Shown one piece after another: positions 1 to 6,056 of a stretch of DNA of 7,261 nt. Where the stretch lies: contig DDUX01000007.1 in the NCBI GenBank assembly GCA_002345025.1, positions 6,291 through 13,551 on the forward strand, written 5' to 3'. This stretch comes from Candidatus Accumulibacter iunctus (GTDB taxonomy: Bacteria > Pseudomonadota > Gammaproteobacteria > Burkholderiales > Rhodocyclaceae). The notes below the pieces were generated by a model. It was not told the origin of the DNA. It saw only the letters and a program-made list of their open reading frames with translations, and searched no databases. The position numbers and the translations under genes are program-made. Position 1 is the first letter of the stretch. Each line of letters opens with the position of its first letter.

Positions 1-462
1 CGGGGTGAGGGTGCTCGGGGTGGGAGGGGCCGAAGTTGGCGCCCCGCTGGCCGGTGATGGCCTGCCGGGACGCGCCGGTGGGAAAGGGATGATCTGCGTT
101 TCCGGAGTTCCCGAAAGGGCCGAACTCGCCGGTGTCGAGACGCCGCTTGGGCCGAAGGTGGAAAACTCCGAGTGCGGCCGCGGTGGCGTCGGCGGCTTGC
201 GGTTGCCGGTGAGTCGCCAGACCGATTTCGTCTCGACGCGGCGTTCGATGAAGCCGTCGGCTTCGAGCTCGACGAGCGCACCCTCGGTGAGCTGCACGTT
301 GCCCGTCTTCTCGCACAGGTCGGCAACCGTCGCATTGCCGTCGACGAGAATGAGGACCATGCGCAGGTTGCGCTGGACGACTCGCGTCCGCTGCACCATG
401 GCTTCCTCGCCGGCAGCGGTCCTCGCAAAGACCAGAGTTGAGTCGAGCTGTTCAGAAGCCAT
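1..462 (-). CDS. Hypothetical protein, N-terminal fragment, Pro/Ser/Thr-rich tail
   Basis: The gene runs off the left end of the window; 154 codons are present with no stop. The protein begins MASEQLDSTLVFARTAAGEE. Residues 1 to about 88 look like a compact soluble domain, with a hydrophobic stretch RMVLILVDG followed by TVADLCEKTG and a segment ending LEADGFIERR, a pattern reminiscent of a winged helix-turn-helix fold. From about residue 90 the sequence becomes low-complexity and rich in Pro, Ser, Thr and Gly, typical of a flexible linker leading to another domain beyond the window. No signal peptide or membrane segment is visible. The start at 462 was chosen because the N-terminus reads well from there, but its own ribosome binding site is poor (only GGA three bases upstream), and it overlaps a small upstream ORF with a strong site. 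I do not recognise the family. Reality of the gene is likely; function is unknown. Confidence 0.7.
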   Translation of the reverse strand, partial: MASEQLDSTLVFARTAAGEEAMVQRTRVVQRNLRMVLILVDGNATVADLCEKTGNVQLTEGALVELEADGFIERRVETKSVWRLTGNRKPPTPPRPHSEFSTFGPSGVSTPASSALSGTPETQIIPFPPARPGRPSPASGAPTSAPPTPSTLTP

Positions 463-514
463 TCGTCCAGCCGGGTCGTCGCAGCAGTTGGTGGGCTTGT
501 TCGGAATCCCGCAT
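452..514 (-). CDS. Candidate 20-residue leader ORF overlapping the next gene
   Basis: A short ORF encodes MRDSEQAHQLLRRPGWTNGF and stops at a TGA that lies inside the start of the hypothetical gene (the two overlap by 11 bases, 452-462). It has the best ribosome binding site of the region: GGGAGGA on the minus strand at about 521-528, some seven bases before the ATG. The downstream gene has almost no such site. This arrangement suggests translational coupling, where ribosomes finishing the short peptide re-start at the overlapping ATG. Alternatives are that a single-base error has split one N-terminus into two frames, or that the short ORF is accidental. Nothing in the peptide suggests an attenuator: there are no runs of one amino acid. 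Confidence 0.4.
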   Translation of the reverse strand: MRDSEQAHQLLRRPGWTNGF

Positions 515-704
515 GTTTGCTTTCCTCCCGGCGCTATTATCGTGGAAACTGTCTGCGGGCGCGCGACAAACCGGGCCTTTCGCTGTCTTCGCCGTCGCCG
601 CGGCGCGCGTGGGGCTGGCGCAGTAGCGGCCGGATTCGCTATCCTTCGCCAGTCGCCGAGAATCGCTCGCCCGTGAGCGCGGGCGGCCGTCCAGAGATTT
701 CGCC
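463..704. other. Divergent intergenic region between the unknown gene and cti
   Basis: Apart from the short leader ORF, this 242-base stretch has no convincing gene. It must carry promoters for both directions. On the minus strand GATAAT (plus positions 536-541) is a good -10 hexamer upstream of the leader ORF, but no matching -35 sits at 17 bases (a TTGTCG is 22 bases away). On the plus strand TATCCT at 640-645 is a possible -10 for cti, again with a poor -35. Just before cti, CGCCCG at 68-73 past position 600 (668-673) pairs with CGGGCG at 680-685 around a six-base loop, giving a GC hairpin in the presumed 5' leader. None of these is strong on its own. Confidence 0.35.
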
Positions 705-3053
705 ATGACCATCAACAAGACGCCTCTCTTGCTGTTGATCGCCGTGTTGAGTGGTTGTGCCGCCATCGCCCGGCACACCCTCGACCAGCAGTACGGTGCT
801 GCCGATCCGCAGCGCTTCGATGCGCCGCCGGCTGCGGCCCGCGGCCTCTCCTACCGCGCCGATGTGCAGCCGATTCTCGATCGTCGCTGCGTCGTCTGCC
901 ATGCCTGCTACGACGCGCCCTGCCAGTTGAAGCTCGGTGCCTGGGAGGGGGTCGCCCGCGGCGCCAGCGACGAACTGGTGTACGACGGCGGGCGGCTGCA
1001 GGAGGCGGCGCCGTCGCGACTCTTCGTCGACGCTGGCACGGCCTCCGCGTGGCGGGCGCAGGGCTTCTTCCCGGTACTCAACGAGCGCCAGCAGACGCCG
1101 GCGGCAAACCTCGCGGCGAGCGTCTTCTACCGCGCGCTGCAACTCAAGCACAGCCATCCCCTGCCGGCGACCGCGGTTCTGCCGCAGACCTTCGACTTCT
1201 CGCTCGACCGCGCGCAGCAGTGCCCGCGCATCGAGGACTACGACTCGTTCGCCGCCAGCAATCCGCTGTGGGGAATGCCCTTCGGCCTGCCTGGCCTGAG
1301 CGACGTTGAGTTCGCCACCCTGCGCACCTGGCTGCAGCAGGGGGCCCCGTTCGACGGGCTGCCACCGCTGCCGGCGACGGTCGAGCGGCAGGTCGCCGAC
1401 TGGGAGCGCTTCCTCAACGGCGACTCGCTCAAGGAACGCCTGGTCAGCCGCTACATCTACGAGCACCTGTTTCTCGCTCACCTGTACTTCGACACCGACC
1501 CGCAACATCACTTCTTCCGGCTGATCCGGTCGCGTACCCCGCCGGGGGAACCGAGCGCAGTGATCGCCAGCCGCCGCCCCTACGACGACCCCGGCAGCGA
1601 ACGCTTCTACTACCGCCTCGAGCGCGAGCGGGAGAGCATCGTCGACAAGACGCACATGCCGTACGCGCTTGGCGAGAAGCGCATGGCGCGCTGGCGAGAG
1701 CTGTTCCTGCAGCCCGCTTACCGGGTCGACGCGCTGCCGCCCTACTCGCTCGCAGCCGGTGCCAATCCCTTCCTCACGTTCCGCGACCTGCCGGTCAGGG
1801 CGCGTTACCAGTTCCTGCTCGATGAAGCCGAGTTCACCATCATGGGCTTCATCAAGGGGCCCGTGTGTCGCGGCCAGGTGGCATTGAACGTCATCGAGGA
1901 TCGTTTCTGGGTCTTTTTCCTCGCCAACGACGGTTCCGGACAGGCTGCCGACGAGTTCCTCGAGCGCGAATCGAGGTTCCTCGAACTGCCGTCGGCGGCG
2001 GGGAGCGACGCGGGAATCCTCAAGCCGTGGCGCGAGTACGCGAAAAAGGAGCAGCAGTATCTGCGCGACAAGTCACTCTATCTCAGCAGTCAGGCCGAGC
2101 AGCGCGGTCTCCCCGGCCTGCAATTGATCTGGGACGGTGAAGGCGGCAATCCGAACGCTGCGCTGACCGTCTTCCGCCATTTTGACAGCGCCTCGGTGGT
2201 CAGGGGGCTGGTCGGCGAGCCACCGAAAACCGCCTGGGTGATCGGCTACCCGCTGCTCGAACGAATCCATTACCTGCTGGTTGCCGGCTTCGACGTCTAT
2301 GGCAACGTCGGTCACCAGCTTCTCTCGCGCCTGTACATGGATTTCATGCGCATGGAAGCCGAGTTCAACTTCCTCGGCTTCCTGCCGCGCGAGCAGCGGA
2401 CGGCGGTGCGTGACTACTGGTATCGCGGTGCCAGCGACGAGGTCCGGGAACATGTCTATGGCACCCTCGCCTGGCTCGACGTCGATAGCGGGATCCGCTT
2501 CCGCAGCGGCGATTCGCGGCTCGAGTTCCTTGGTCTCCTCCGGCAACGGCTGGCGCCGGTTGCCGACCGTCGTTACGATCTTGCGGGGCTCGGCGACGCC
2601 GCGCTGCAGGCGGATCTCGCAGCACTCGCCGGACTGCGCGGCGCAGCGCTGTCGTGGCTGCCGGAGGTGGCACTGCTGCGCATCGACGACGGCGAGCGCG
2701 CGCCGCTGTACGTGACGCTGCTGCGCAACACCGGCCACAGCAACGTTTCCAGCCTGCTGCGCGAAGGCCGCGAGCTGCTGCCCGAGGAAAACACGCTGAC
2801 CGTCGCCCGCGGTTTCGTCGGCGCCTACCCGAATGCCATCTACCGCGTGCCGCGCCGGCAAGTCCGCGATCTCGCACGAGCCATCGGCGAACTCGCTTCG
2901 GAGGACGACTACCGTGCGCTGGCTGACCGCTTCGCCGTCCGCCGTACCGATACCGCCTTCTGGCACTACAGCGACGAACTGCAGGCGACGCACCTGCGGC
3001 TCGCACCGGTGACTGCCGGGCTGCTGGATTACAATCGGCTCGAGAACCGCTGA
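705..3053 (+). CDS. cti: Fatty acid cis/trans isomerase (Cti), heme c lipoprotein
   Basis: 782 residues, close to the roughly 766 known for Pseudomonas Cti. The family converts cis double bonds of membrane phospholipid acyl chains to trans in the periplasm, without ATP, making membranes more rigid under solvent or heat stress. The N-terminus is a short signal ending in lipobox LSGC at residues 15-18, so the mature protein is probably lipid-anchored at Cys18. A covalent heme c motif CVVCH lies at 62-66, inside the cysteine-rich block CVVCHACYDAPC (62-73), matching the cytochrome-like region expected near the Cti N-terminus. Other segments I associate with the family are YEHLFLAHLYFD (about 252-263), RNTGHSNVS (674-682) and GAYPNAIY (706-713). 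The ATG at 705 is preferred because it gives a proper lipoprotein signal; the ribosome binding site is weak (AGAG at 693-696). The gene stands alone, convergent with the flavocytochrome gene. No frameshift or truncation is seen. Confidence 0.93.
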   Translation: MTINKTPLLLLIAVLSGCAAIARHTLDQQYGAADPQRFDAPPAAARGLSYRADVQPILDRRCVVCHACYDAPCQLKLGAWEGVARGASDELVYDGGRLQEAAPSRLFVDAGTASAWRAQGFFPVLNERQQTPAANLAASVFYRALQLKHSHPLPATAVLPQTFDFSLDRAQQCPRIEDYDSFAASNPLWGMPFGLPGLSDVEFATLRTWLQQGAPFDGLPPLPATVERQVADWERFLNGDSLKERLVSRYIYEHLFLAHLYFDTDPQHHFFRLIRSRTPPGEPSAVIASRRPYDDPGSERFYYRLERERESIVDKTHMPYALGEKRMARWRELFLQPAYRVDALPPYSLAAGANPFLTFRDLPVRARYQFLLDEAEFTIMGFIKGPVCRGQVALNVIEDRFWVFFLANDGSGQAADEFLERESRFLELPSAAGSDAGILKPWREYAKKEQQYLRDKSLYLSSQAEQRGLPGLQLIWDGEGGNPNAALTVFRHFDSASVVRGLVGEPPKTAWVIGYPLLERIHYLLVAGFDVYGNVGHQLLSRLYMDFMRMEAEFNFLGFLPREQRTAVRDYWYRGASDEVREHVYGTLAWLDVDSGIRFRSGDSRLEFLGLLRQRLAPVADRRYDLAGLGDAALQADLAALAGLRGAALSWLPEVALLRIDDGERAPLYVTLLRNTGHSNVSSLLREGRELLPEENTLTVARGFVGAYPNAIYRVPRRQVRDLARAIGELASEDDYRALADRFAVRRTDTAFWHYSDELQATHLRLAPVTAGLLDYNRLENR

Positions 3054-3096
3054 AGCTCCGGCGCAACGTGCTGGCGCGCGGGGGACCGTAGAGTCA

Positions 3097-3115
3097 ATGC
3101 ATCAGCCTGATTCAT
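3097..3115. repeat. Imperfect 19-bp palindrome between convergent genes
   Basis: ATGCATCAG and CTGATTCAT flank a single central base at 3106, with one mismatched pair. It lies in the 82-base gap between the stop codons of cti and the flavocytochrome gene, where a bidirectional terminator would be expected. The stem is AT-rich, weak, and not followed by a run of T in either direction, so it could equally be a protein-binding palindrome or chance. No better terminator is visible in the gap. Confidence 0.3.
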
Positions 3116-3135
3116 ATACTGTCACCGAATTGGCC

Positions 3136-4434
3136 TCAACGCATCGCGAATGCTTCCTGATGAAAGCGGAGCCGGTGCGGGAGGATCTTGCGGATCGTCC
3201 GCGCGAGACCCGCCGGGCCGCAGAACCAGACTTCGGCTCCGCGTGCGTCGCCCGGATTCCATGCCGCCAGGGCGTCGCCGCGGCGCCTGTCGTGCACCTG
3301 CAGGTGAACCGCCGGCAGGCGAGCGCACAGTTCCTGCAGGCGGGTCACGAAGGCGTCGCTGTCGCGATCGCGTGTGCAGTAGTGCAGTTCGGCTGCAGGC
3401 GCCGTCGCGGGAGCGTCTTGCAATGCTTCGAGCCAGGCGAGGAAGGGCGTGATGCCGATGCCGCCGGCGATCCAGATCTGTCGCGAACGCGGGTCGCAGC
3501 GGCTGAGTTGGAAGCGGCCGTAGGGTCCCTCGACGCGCAACGGCTGCCCCGGATGCAGTTCGCTGCCGAGGCCGGCGGTATAGTCGCCGAGCGCCTTGAT
3601 CGCCAGGCGGATCACGCGATCGCCACGGTCGGCGCTGGCGATGGTGAATGGATGCGCGCCTTCCCGCTCGTCGAAGGTGACGAAGGCGAACTGACCCGCA
3701 CGGTGCCCGTGCCAGCCGGCGTCGAGGCGGCAGCGCAGGCTCAGCACGTCGGTCGCCGGACGCTCGACCTGAATGATCTCACCGCGCACCGTTCGCTCGC
3801 GGCCGATCAGGCCGGCGAGCGAACGCGCGGCGCCGTAGATGCCGGCGGCGAGCAGCGCGGCGAGCAGCACGCCCACCGGCTGCGTCCAGTAGTCGGGCGG
3901 AGCCAGCAGGGCGGTATGCAGGGCGAGCATCAGATAGAGCACCGGCATCGCGCGGTGCACGAGGCGCCACCTGCGGTAGGGGAAGCGCTGCCACAGGGTG
4001 ATCGCCAGCATCAGCAGGACGGCGTAGATCGCCCACTCGCCCATGTCCTTGGCGAGGTCGCGCAGGACTTCGAGGAGTCCTTGGTACTTCACCTTCGGCA
4101 GGCGTCCGGCGCGGCCGATTGCCGCCTTCAGAAGGTCGCCCGACAGCTCGATCAGCCAGTGCATCGCGGCGAAAGCGACCGCCAGGATGCCGGCCCACTT
4201 GTGCGCACGGTAGACCCGGTCCATGCCGCAGAGCGGTCCCTCGAGCCAGGCGGGCCGGGTTGCCAGCAGCATCGCCAGCGACATCAGGGCAATCGACAGG
4301 AGGCCGCTGAGATACAGCGCCTCCTGCCGTACGATCCAGAGCGGGTGCGCGCCCGGCGGCGTGCTGGAGAGCGCGACATCGTAGCCCCAGGCGAGCGTGA
4401 CGACGGCAACGAGAACGGCAAGCAGTGTCTTCAT
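3136..4434 (-). CDS. Ferric reductase/NOX-type flavocytochrome b, six membrane helices
   Basis: 432 residues. The N-terminal half has about six membrane segments (roughly 2-18, 38-58, 80-97, 134-148, 162-178, 187-205). Two histidine pairs, His78/His92 and His160/His173, are spaced 13-14 residues apart on two helices: the two-heme pattern of the ferric reductase/NADPH oxidase superfamily. The cytoplasmic half is ferredoxin-reductase-like: GQFAF (247-251) and HPFTIAS (261-267) for FAD, GPYGRF (303-308), GGIGITPF (324-331) for NAD(P)H pyrophosphate, and CGPAGL (405-410) near the C-terminus. It probably moves electrons from NAD(P)H through FAD and two b hemes to the periplasm. It is the third gene of the operon after the SHP and DHC genes, so DHC is the likely acceptor. 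The reading frame is open to 4707, but the ATG at 4434 starts directly with the first membrane helix and has GGGA six bases upstream; the upstream extension is Arg-rich and overlaps dhc. Electron direction and final substrate are inference. Confidence 0.9.
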   Translation of the reverse strand: MKTLLAVLVAVVTLAWGYDVALSSTPPGAHPLWIVRQEALYLSGLLSIALMSLAMLLATRPAWLEGPLCGMDRVYRAHKWAGILAVAFAAMHWLIELSGDLLKAAIGRAGRLPKVKYQGLLEVLRDLAKDMGEWAIYAVLLMLAITLWQRFPYRRWRLVHRAMPVLYLMLALHTALLAPPDYWTQPVGVLLAALLAAGIYGAARSLAGLIGRERTVRGEIIQVERPATDVLSLRCRLDAGWHGHRAGQFAFVTFDEREGAHPFTIASADRGDRVIRLAIKALGDYTAGLGSELHPGQPLRVEGPYGRFQLSRCDPRSRQIWIAGGIGITPFLAWLEALQDAPATAPAAELHYCTRDRDSDAFVTRLQELCARLPAVHLQVHDRRRGDALAAWNPGDARGAEVWFCGPAGLARTIRKILPHRLRFHQEAFAMR

Positions 4435-4515
4435 GATGATTCCCGGAAGAAGTCGGCACCTGCTTTTCGCCAGGGCCGCTGAGTCGGAGGTTGCGAATGA
4501 ATCTGCGGCATGGCC

Positions 4516-4550
4516 GGTCGGCGGTGGGGCCCGGGCGTGCCCGCCCGACC
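4516..4550. other. GC-rich inverted repeat between dhc and the flavocytochrome gene
   Basis: In the 155-base gap between the two minus-strand genes, GGTCGG (4516-4521) pairs with CCGACC (4545-4550), and the stem can continue inward with CGG/CCG across a bulged base. No T-run follows on the minus strand, so it is not a standard intrinsic terminator. Hairpins at this position often protect the upstream transcript or lower expression of the downstream gene. That role here is only a guess; the pairing itself is visible. The remainder of the gap shows no gene. Confidence 0.35.
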
Positions 4551-4589
4551 TGCCTCGCGGCCGGCGCGCGACGATCCGCTCGCAGGCCC

Positions 4590-5081
4590 TCAGTCGTCGT
4601 AGTACCCGCGCTCGGCGTCGCGGTGGCAGGCGGCGCAATTGGCCCGGCTGCCGATCTCGCGGCGCTGCCATTCTGCGTCGCGCACCTCGCGGTGTTCCCT
4701 GATCCACTTCGGCAGCTCGCTGATGCGCAGCGGCGAACTGGTGGCGGGAACGCCGCGCAGCAGTTTTGCGCCGTGGCGACGGCCACCGGTGTCGGCGGCG
4801 TTGGCAGCCAGGTAGTCGCCGATGCGGGCGGCGGTGGCGGCGTCGACACGGGCGTCGTCACCAAAGTGATTCTGCAGGTCGGCCAGCAAGCGTGCCCACG
4901 ACCGTGCGGGGAGCATCGACGGGGCGAAGGCGAGGTGGCAGCTGCCGCATTCCTCCCGCACCAGCGGGTCGGCCACCGGCGGAAAGTAGTGGCCACCGCC
5001 GGCCTGTGCGCGGCCGAGGACGAGGGCGGAAAAGGCGAGGGCGAGCAGGCCGATGGCGAGTGCGCGGACGGGAGCATTCAT
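4590..5081 (-). CDS. dhc: Diheme cytochrome c (DHC family), periplasmic
   Basis: 163 residues with a Sec signal peptide (hydrophobic 8-22, likely cleavage after AQA at about 25-27). Two covalent heme motifs are present, CGSCH at 45-49 and CAACH at 149-153, one near each end of the mature protein, as in the DHC diheme cytochromes found with SHP. In that family both hemes have two His ligands; candidate distal ligands here are His72 (in LQNHFGDD), His103 and His130. DHC from Rhodobacter sphaeroides is known to pass electrons to SHP, whose gene lies 36 bases upstream in the same direction. The ATG at 5081 is supported by the signal peptide and by AAAGGA about nine bases upstream. In the proposed chain it would relay electrons from the downstream-encoded flavocytochrome b to SHP. 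Identification is confident; partners are inferred from gene order and the known SHP/DHC pair. Confidence 0.92.
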   Translation of the reverse strand: MNAPVRALAIGLLALAFSALVLGRAQAGGGHYFPPVADPLVREECGSCHLAFAPSMLPARSWARLLADLQNHFGDDARVDAATAARIGDYLAANAADTGGRRHGAKLLRGVPATSSPLRISELPKWIREHREVRDAEWQRREIGSRANCAACHRDAERGYYDD

Positions 5082-5117
5082 TGGCGGGATTCCTTTGCCG
5101 GGTGATGGGTTGGCAGC

Positions 5118-5540
5118 CTACTGGCCGATGACGTAGCTCAGCCAGTCACCTTTCTCGAGTGCGCTGCACTCGCGGCCGAGGACCTCGATGCAGTTGCGCC
5201 GGAACCACTTCTCGACTTTCGCCGGATCGGTGTATCGTGCCGGAGAGACGGAGACGGCGAGCGGGTCGATGCTCTTGCCGCTCGGCGTTCGCCCGGCGGC
5301 ACGCGGGTTGCTGCCGTGGCAGGAGGTGCAGGCCGGCGTTTCCGGCTTGCCGCCGGCGAACGACTGTTGCTGCAGGATCCTGCCGCGTTCGACCGAAAAA
5401 CCGACGAAGGACGGGTTGGCAGCCTTCGCGGCGGTGGCAAGGCCGGCGAGCAGCTCGGCGTGCGTCGCGGCGGTGGCGGCGGTCGGCAGGCTGAGCACCA
5501 GCGTTGCGGCCAGCGCGCTGACGGCGTTCTTGCGGTTCAT
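5118..5540 (-). CDS. shp: SHP-type oxygen/NO-binding cytochrome c (DUF1924)
   Basis: 140 residues, with a Sec signal of about 25 (cleavage near TAATA/ATHAEL) leaving a mature protein of about 115, close to the 112 of Rhodobacter sphaeroides SHP. The single heme motif CTSCH is at 71-75. The C-terminal block KWFRRNCIEVLGREC (111-125) contains Asn116 followed by Cys117 and Cys125. In SHP an Asn at this place is the unusual sixth heme ligand that leaves on reduction, opening a site for O2 or NO, next to a disulfide; Asn116 and the two Cys fit both. NO dioxygenase activity has been reported for SHP, but its physiological substrate is not settled. It is the first gene of the shp-dhc-flavocytochrome operon. 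The ATG at 5540 has an excellent GAGGAG site six bases upstream (minus strand, 5547-5552). Regulation by the adjacent two-component system is likely from the operator at 5591-5631. Confidence 0.92.
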   Translation of the reverse strand: MNRKNAVSALAATLVLSLPTAATAATHAELLAGLATAAKAANPSFVGFSVERGRILQQQSFAGGKPETPACTSCHGSNPRAAGRTPSGKSIDPLAVSVSPARYTDPAKVEKWFRRNCIEVLGRECSALEKGDWLSYVIGQ

Positions 5541-5573
5541 GCGGGTCTCCTCTGCGGTGTCGGGATGCGGCGT

Positions 5574-5579
5574 AGAATG
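5574..5579 (-). promoter_or_regulatory. Candidate -10 element of the shp operon
   Basis: CATTCT on the minus strand lies exactly 11 bases downstream of the nearer TTCAC half-site, with no -35 of its own. In PhoB/OmpR-type activated promoters the second half-site commonly replaces the -35. Only three of six bases match the consensus, as expected for an activator-dependent promoter. It would start transcription near 5567, giving a leader of about 27 bases before the shp start codon. Confidence 0.4.
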
Positions 5580-5590
5580 CCGGCGGCGAA

Positions 5591-5631
5591 GTGAACGGAA
5601 GGTGAATCCGCCGTTCATCCTGCGTTCATCC
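5591..5631. promoter_or_regulatory. Four phased half-sites: likely response regulator operator
   Basis: Two copies of GTGAA start at 5591 and 5602 (11 bases apart) and two copies of CGTTCATCC start at 5612 and 5623 (also 11 apart). The pairs are inverted relative to each other, and the whole arrangement is symmetric about position 5610: TGAAC 5592-5596 pairs with GTTCA 5624-5628, and TGAA 5603-5606 with TTCA 5614-5617. Direct repeats with an 11-base period are the classic binding mode for dimers of OmpR/PhoB-family regulators. The site sits between the two divergent operons, next to a gene for such a regulator. Binding by that regulator is inference; the repeats are directly visible. Confidence 0.7.
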
Positions 5632-5640
5632 GCGGCAGGG

Positions 5641-5646
5641 TAAAAG
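5641..5646 (+). promoter_or_regulatory. Candidate -10 element of the PepSY-regulator-kinase operon
   Basis: TAAAAG lies 11 bases after the second TTCAT half-site (5625-5629), the same spacing as for the shp -10 in the other direction. Four of six bases match the consensus. There is no separate -35. The mirror-image geometry suggests that the same regulator activates both directions, including its own operon. Confidence 0.45.
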
Positions 5647-5687
5647 GGGGATTCGAGGACAACGCCTGAGCAGGGGTCGAGCTTGCC

Positions 5688-6056
5688 GTGAAAACGAATC
5701 GACGACTGTCGCGCTGCGGCGGCTGTGCCGCCGTCGCCGGCGCAGCTCTGCTGCTCGCCCTGGGTGCCGGCGCCGCCGCCGCTGGTGACGGGCGCAGCGA
5801 GGATCACGACCACGACCGGGCGCGTCAGGCCCTCGAGGCGGGCGAGATCCTGCCGCTGCGGACGATCCTCGACCGCCTCGAACGTGAGTACCCCGGTCAG
5901 GTCATGGAGGTCGAGCTGGAGCGCAAGGACGGCCGCTGGGTCTACGAGATCAAGCTCCTGCGCCGCGGCGGGGCGCTGAGCAAACTGCAGGTCGATGCCC
6001 GCGACGGCAGCCTGATCGGCCTGCGGCAACGGGAACGACACGGAGACCGCCACTGA
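5688..6056 (+). CDS. Small periplasmic PepSY-domain protein
   Basis: 122 residues starting with GTG. The signal peptide is long (basic N-terminus, hydrophobic 14-32, probable cleavage in the AAAAG region). Residues about 43-112 match the PepSY pattern: a helix with DRARQALEAGEILPLRTIL, then strands VMEVELE and WVYEIKLL, ending in LQVDARDGSLIG. PepSY domains are small ligand- or protein-binding modules, often encoded beside QseBC/PmrAB-like two-component systems, where a role in modulating the sensor is suspected. The mature N-terminus is His/Asp-rich (EDHDHDR, 38-44) and the C-terminus ends RERHGDRH, so metal binding is conceivable. Its stop overlaps the regulator start by one base, so it is the first gene of a coupled operon. 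The GTG start is preceded by AGGGG about 11 bases upstream and a closer GAG; no nearby ATG competes. Confidence 0.85.
   Translation: MKTNRRLSRCGGCAAVAGAALLLALGAGAAAAGDGRSEDHDHDRARQALEAGEILPLRTILDRLEREYPGQVMEVELERKDGRWVYEIKLLRRGGALSKLQVDARDGSLIGLRQRERHGDRH

Noticed and set aside
5..676. Plus-strand open frames covering the left end
   Set aside because: Their translations are low-complexity and Arg/Gly-rich; the minus-strand frame gives a well-balanced domain with a plausible N-terminus.
639..1655. A 338-codon open frame on the minus strand inside cti
   Set aside because: It is a shadow of the plus-strand Cti frame, rich in Arg/Glu/Val/Ala with no recognisable domain, and it covers the lipobox and heme motif coding region.
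2073..2993. A 306-codon open frame on the minus strand inside the 3' half of cti
   Set aside because: The plus-strand reading has Cti family segments (RNTGHSNVS, GAYPNAIY) here; the minus frame has none.
3097..4482. A 461-codon open frame on the plus strand, antisense to the flavocytochrome gene
   Set aside because: Composition is dominated by Arg, Gln, Glu, Gly and Ala with no domain pattern, as expected of a shadow frame in GC-rich DNA; the minus strand carries clear FAD, NAD and heme motifs.
4435..4707. N-terminal extension of the flavocytochrome frame up to 4707
   Set aside because: The extra 91 residues are Arg/Ala-rich, overlap the dhc coding region, and would displace the first membrane helix from the N-terminus.
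5541..6053. N-terminal extension of the shp frame up to 6053
   Set aside because: It would run through the divergent promoter region and antisense to the PepSY gene, and would bury the signal peptide and the strong GAGGAG site at the 5540 start.
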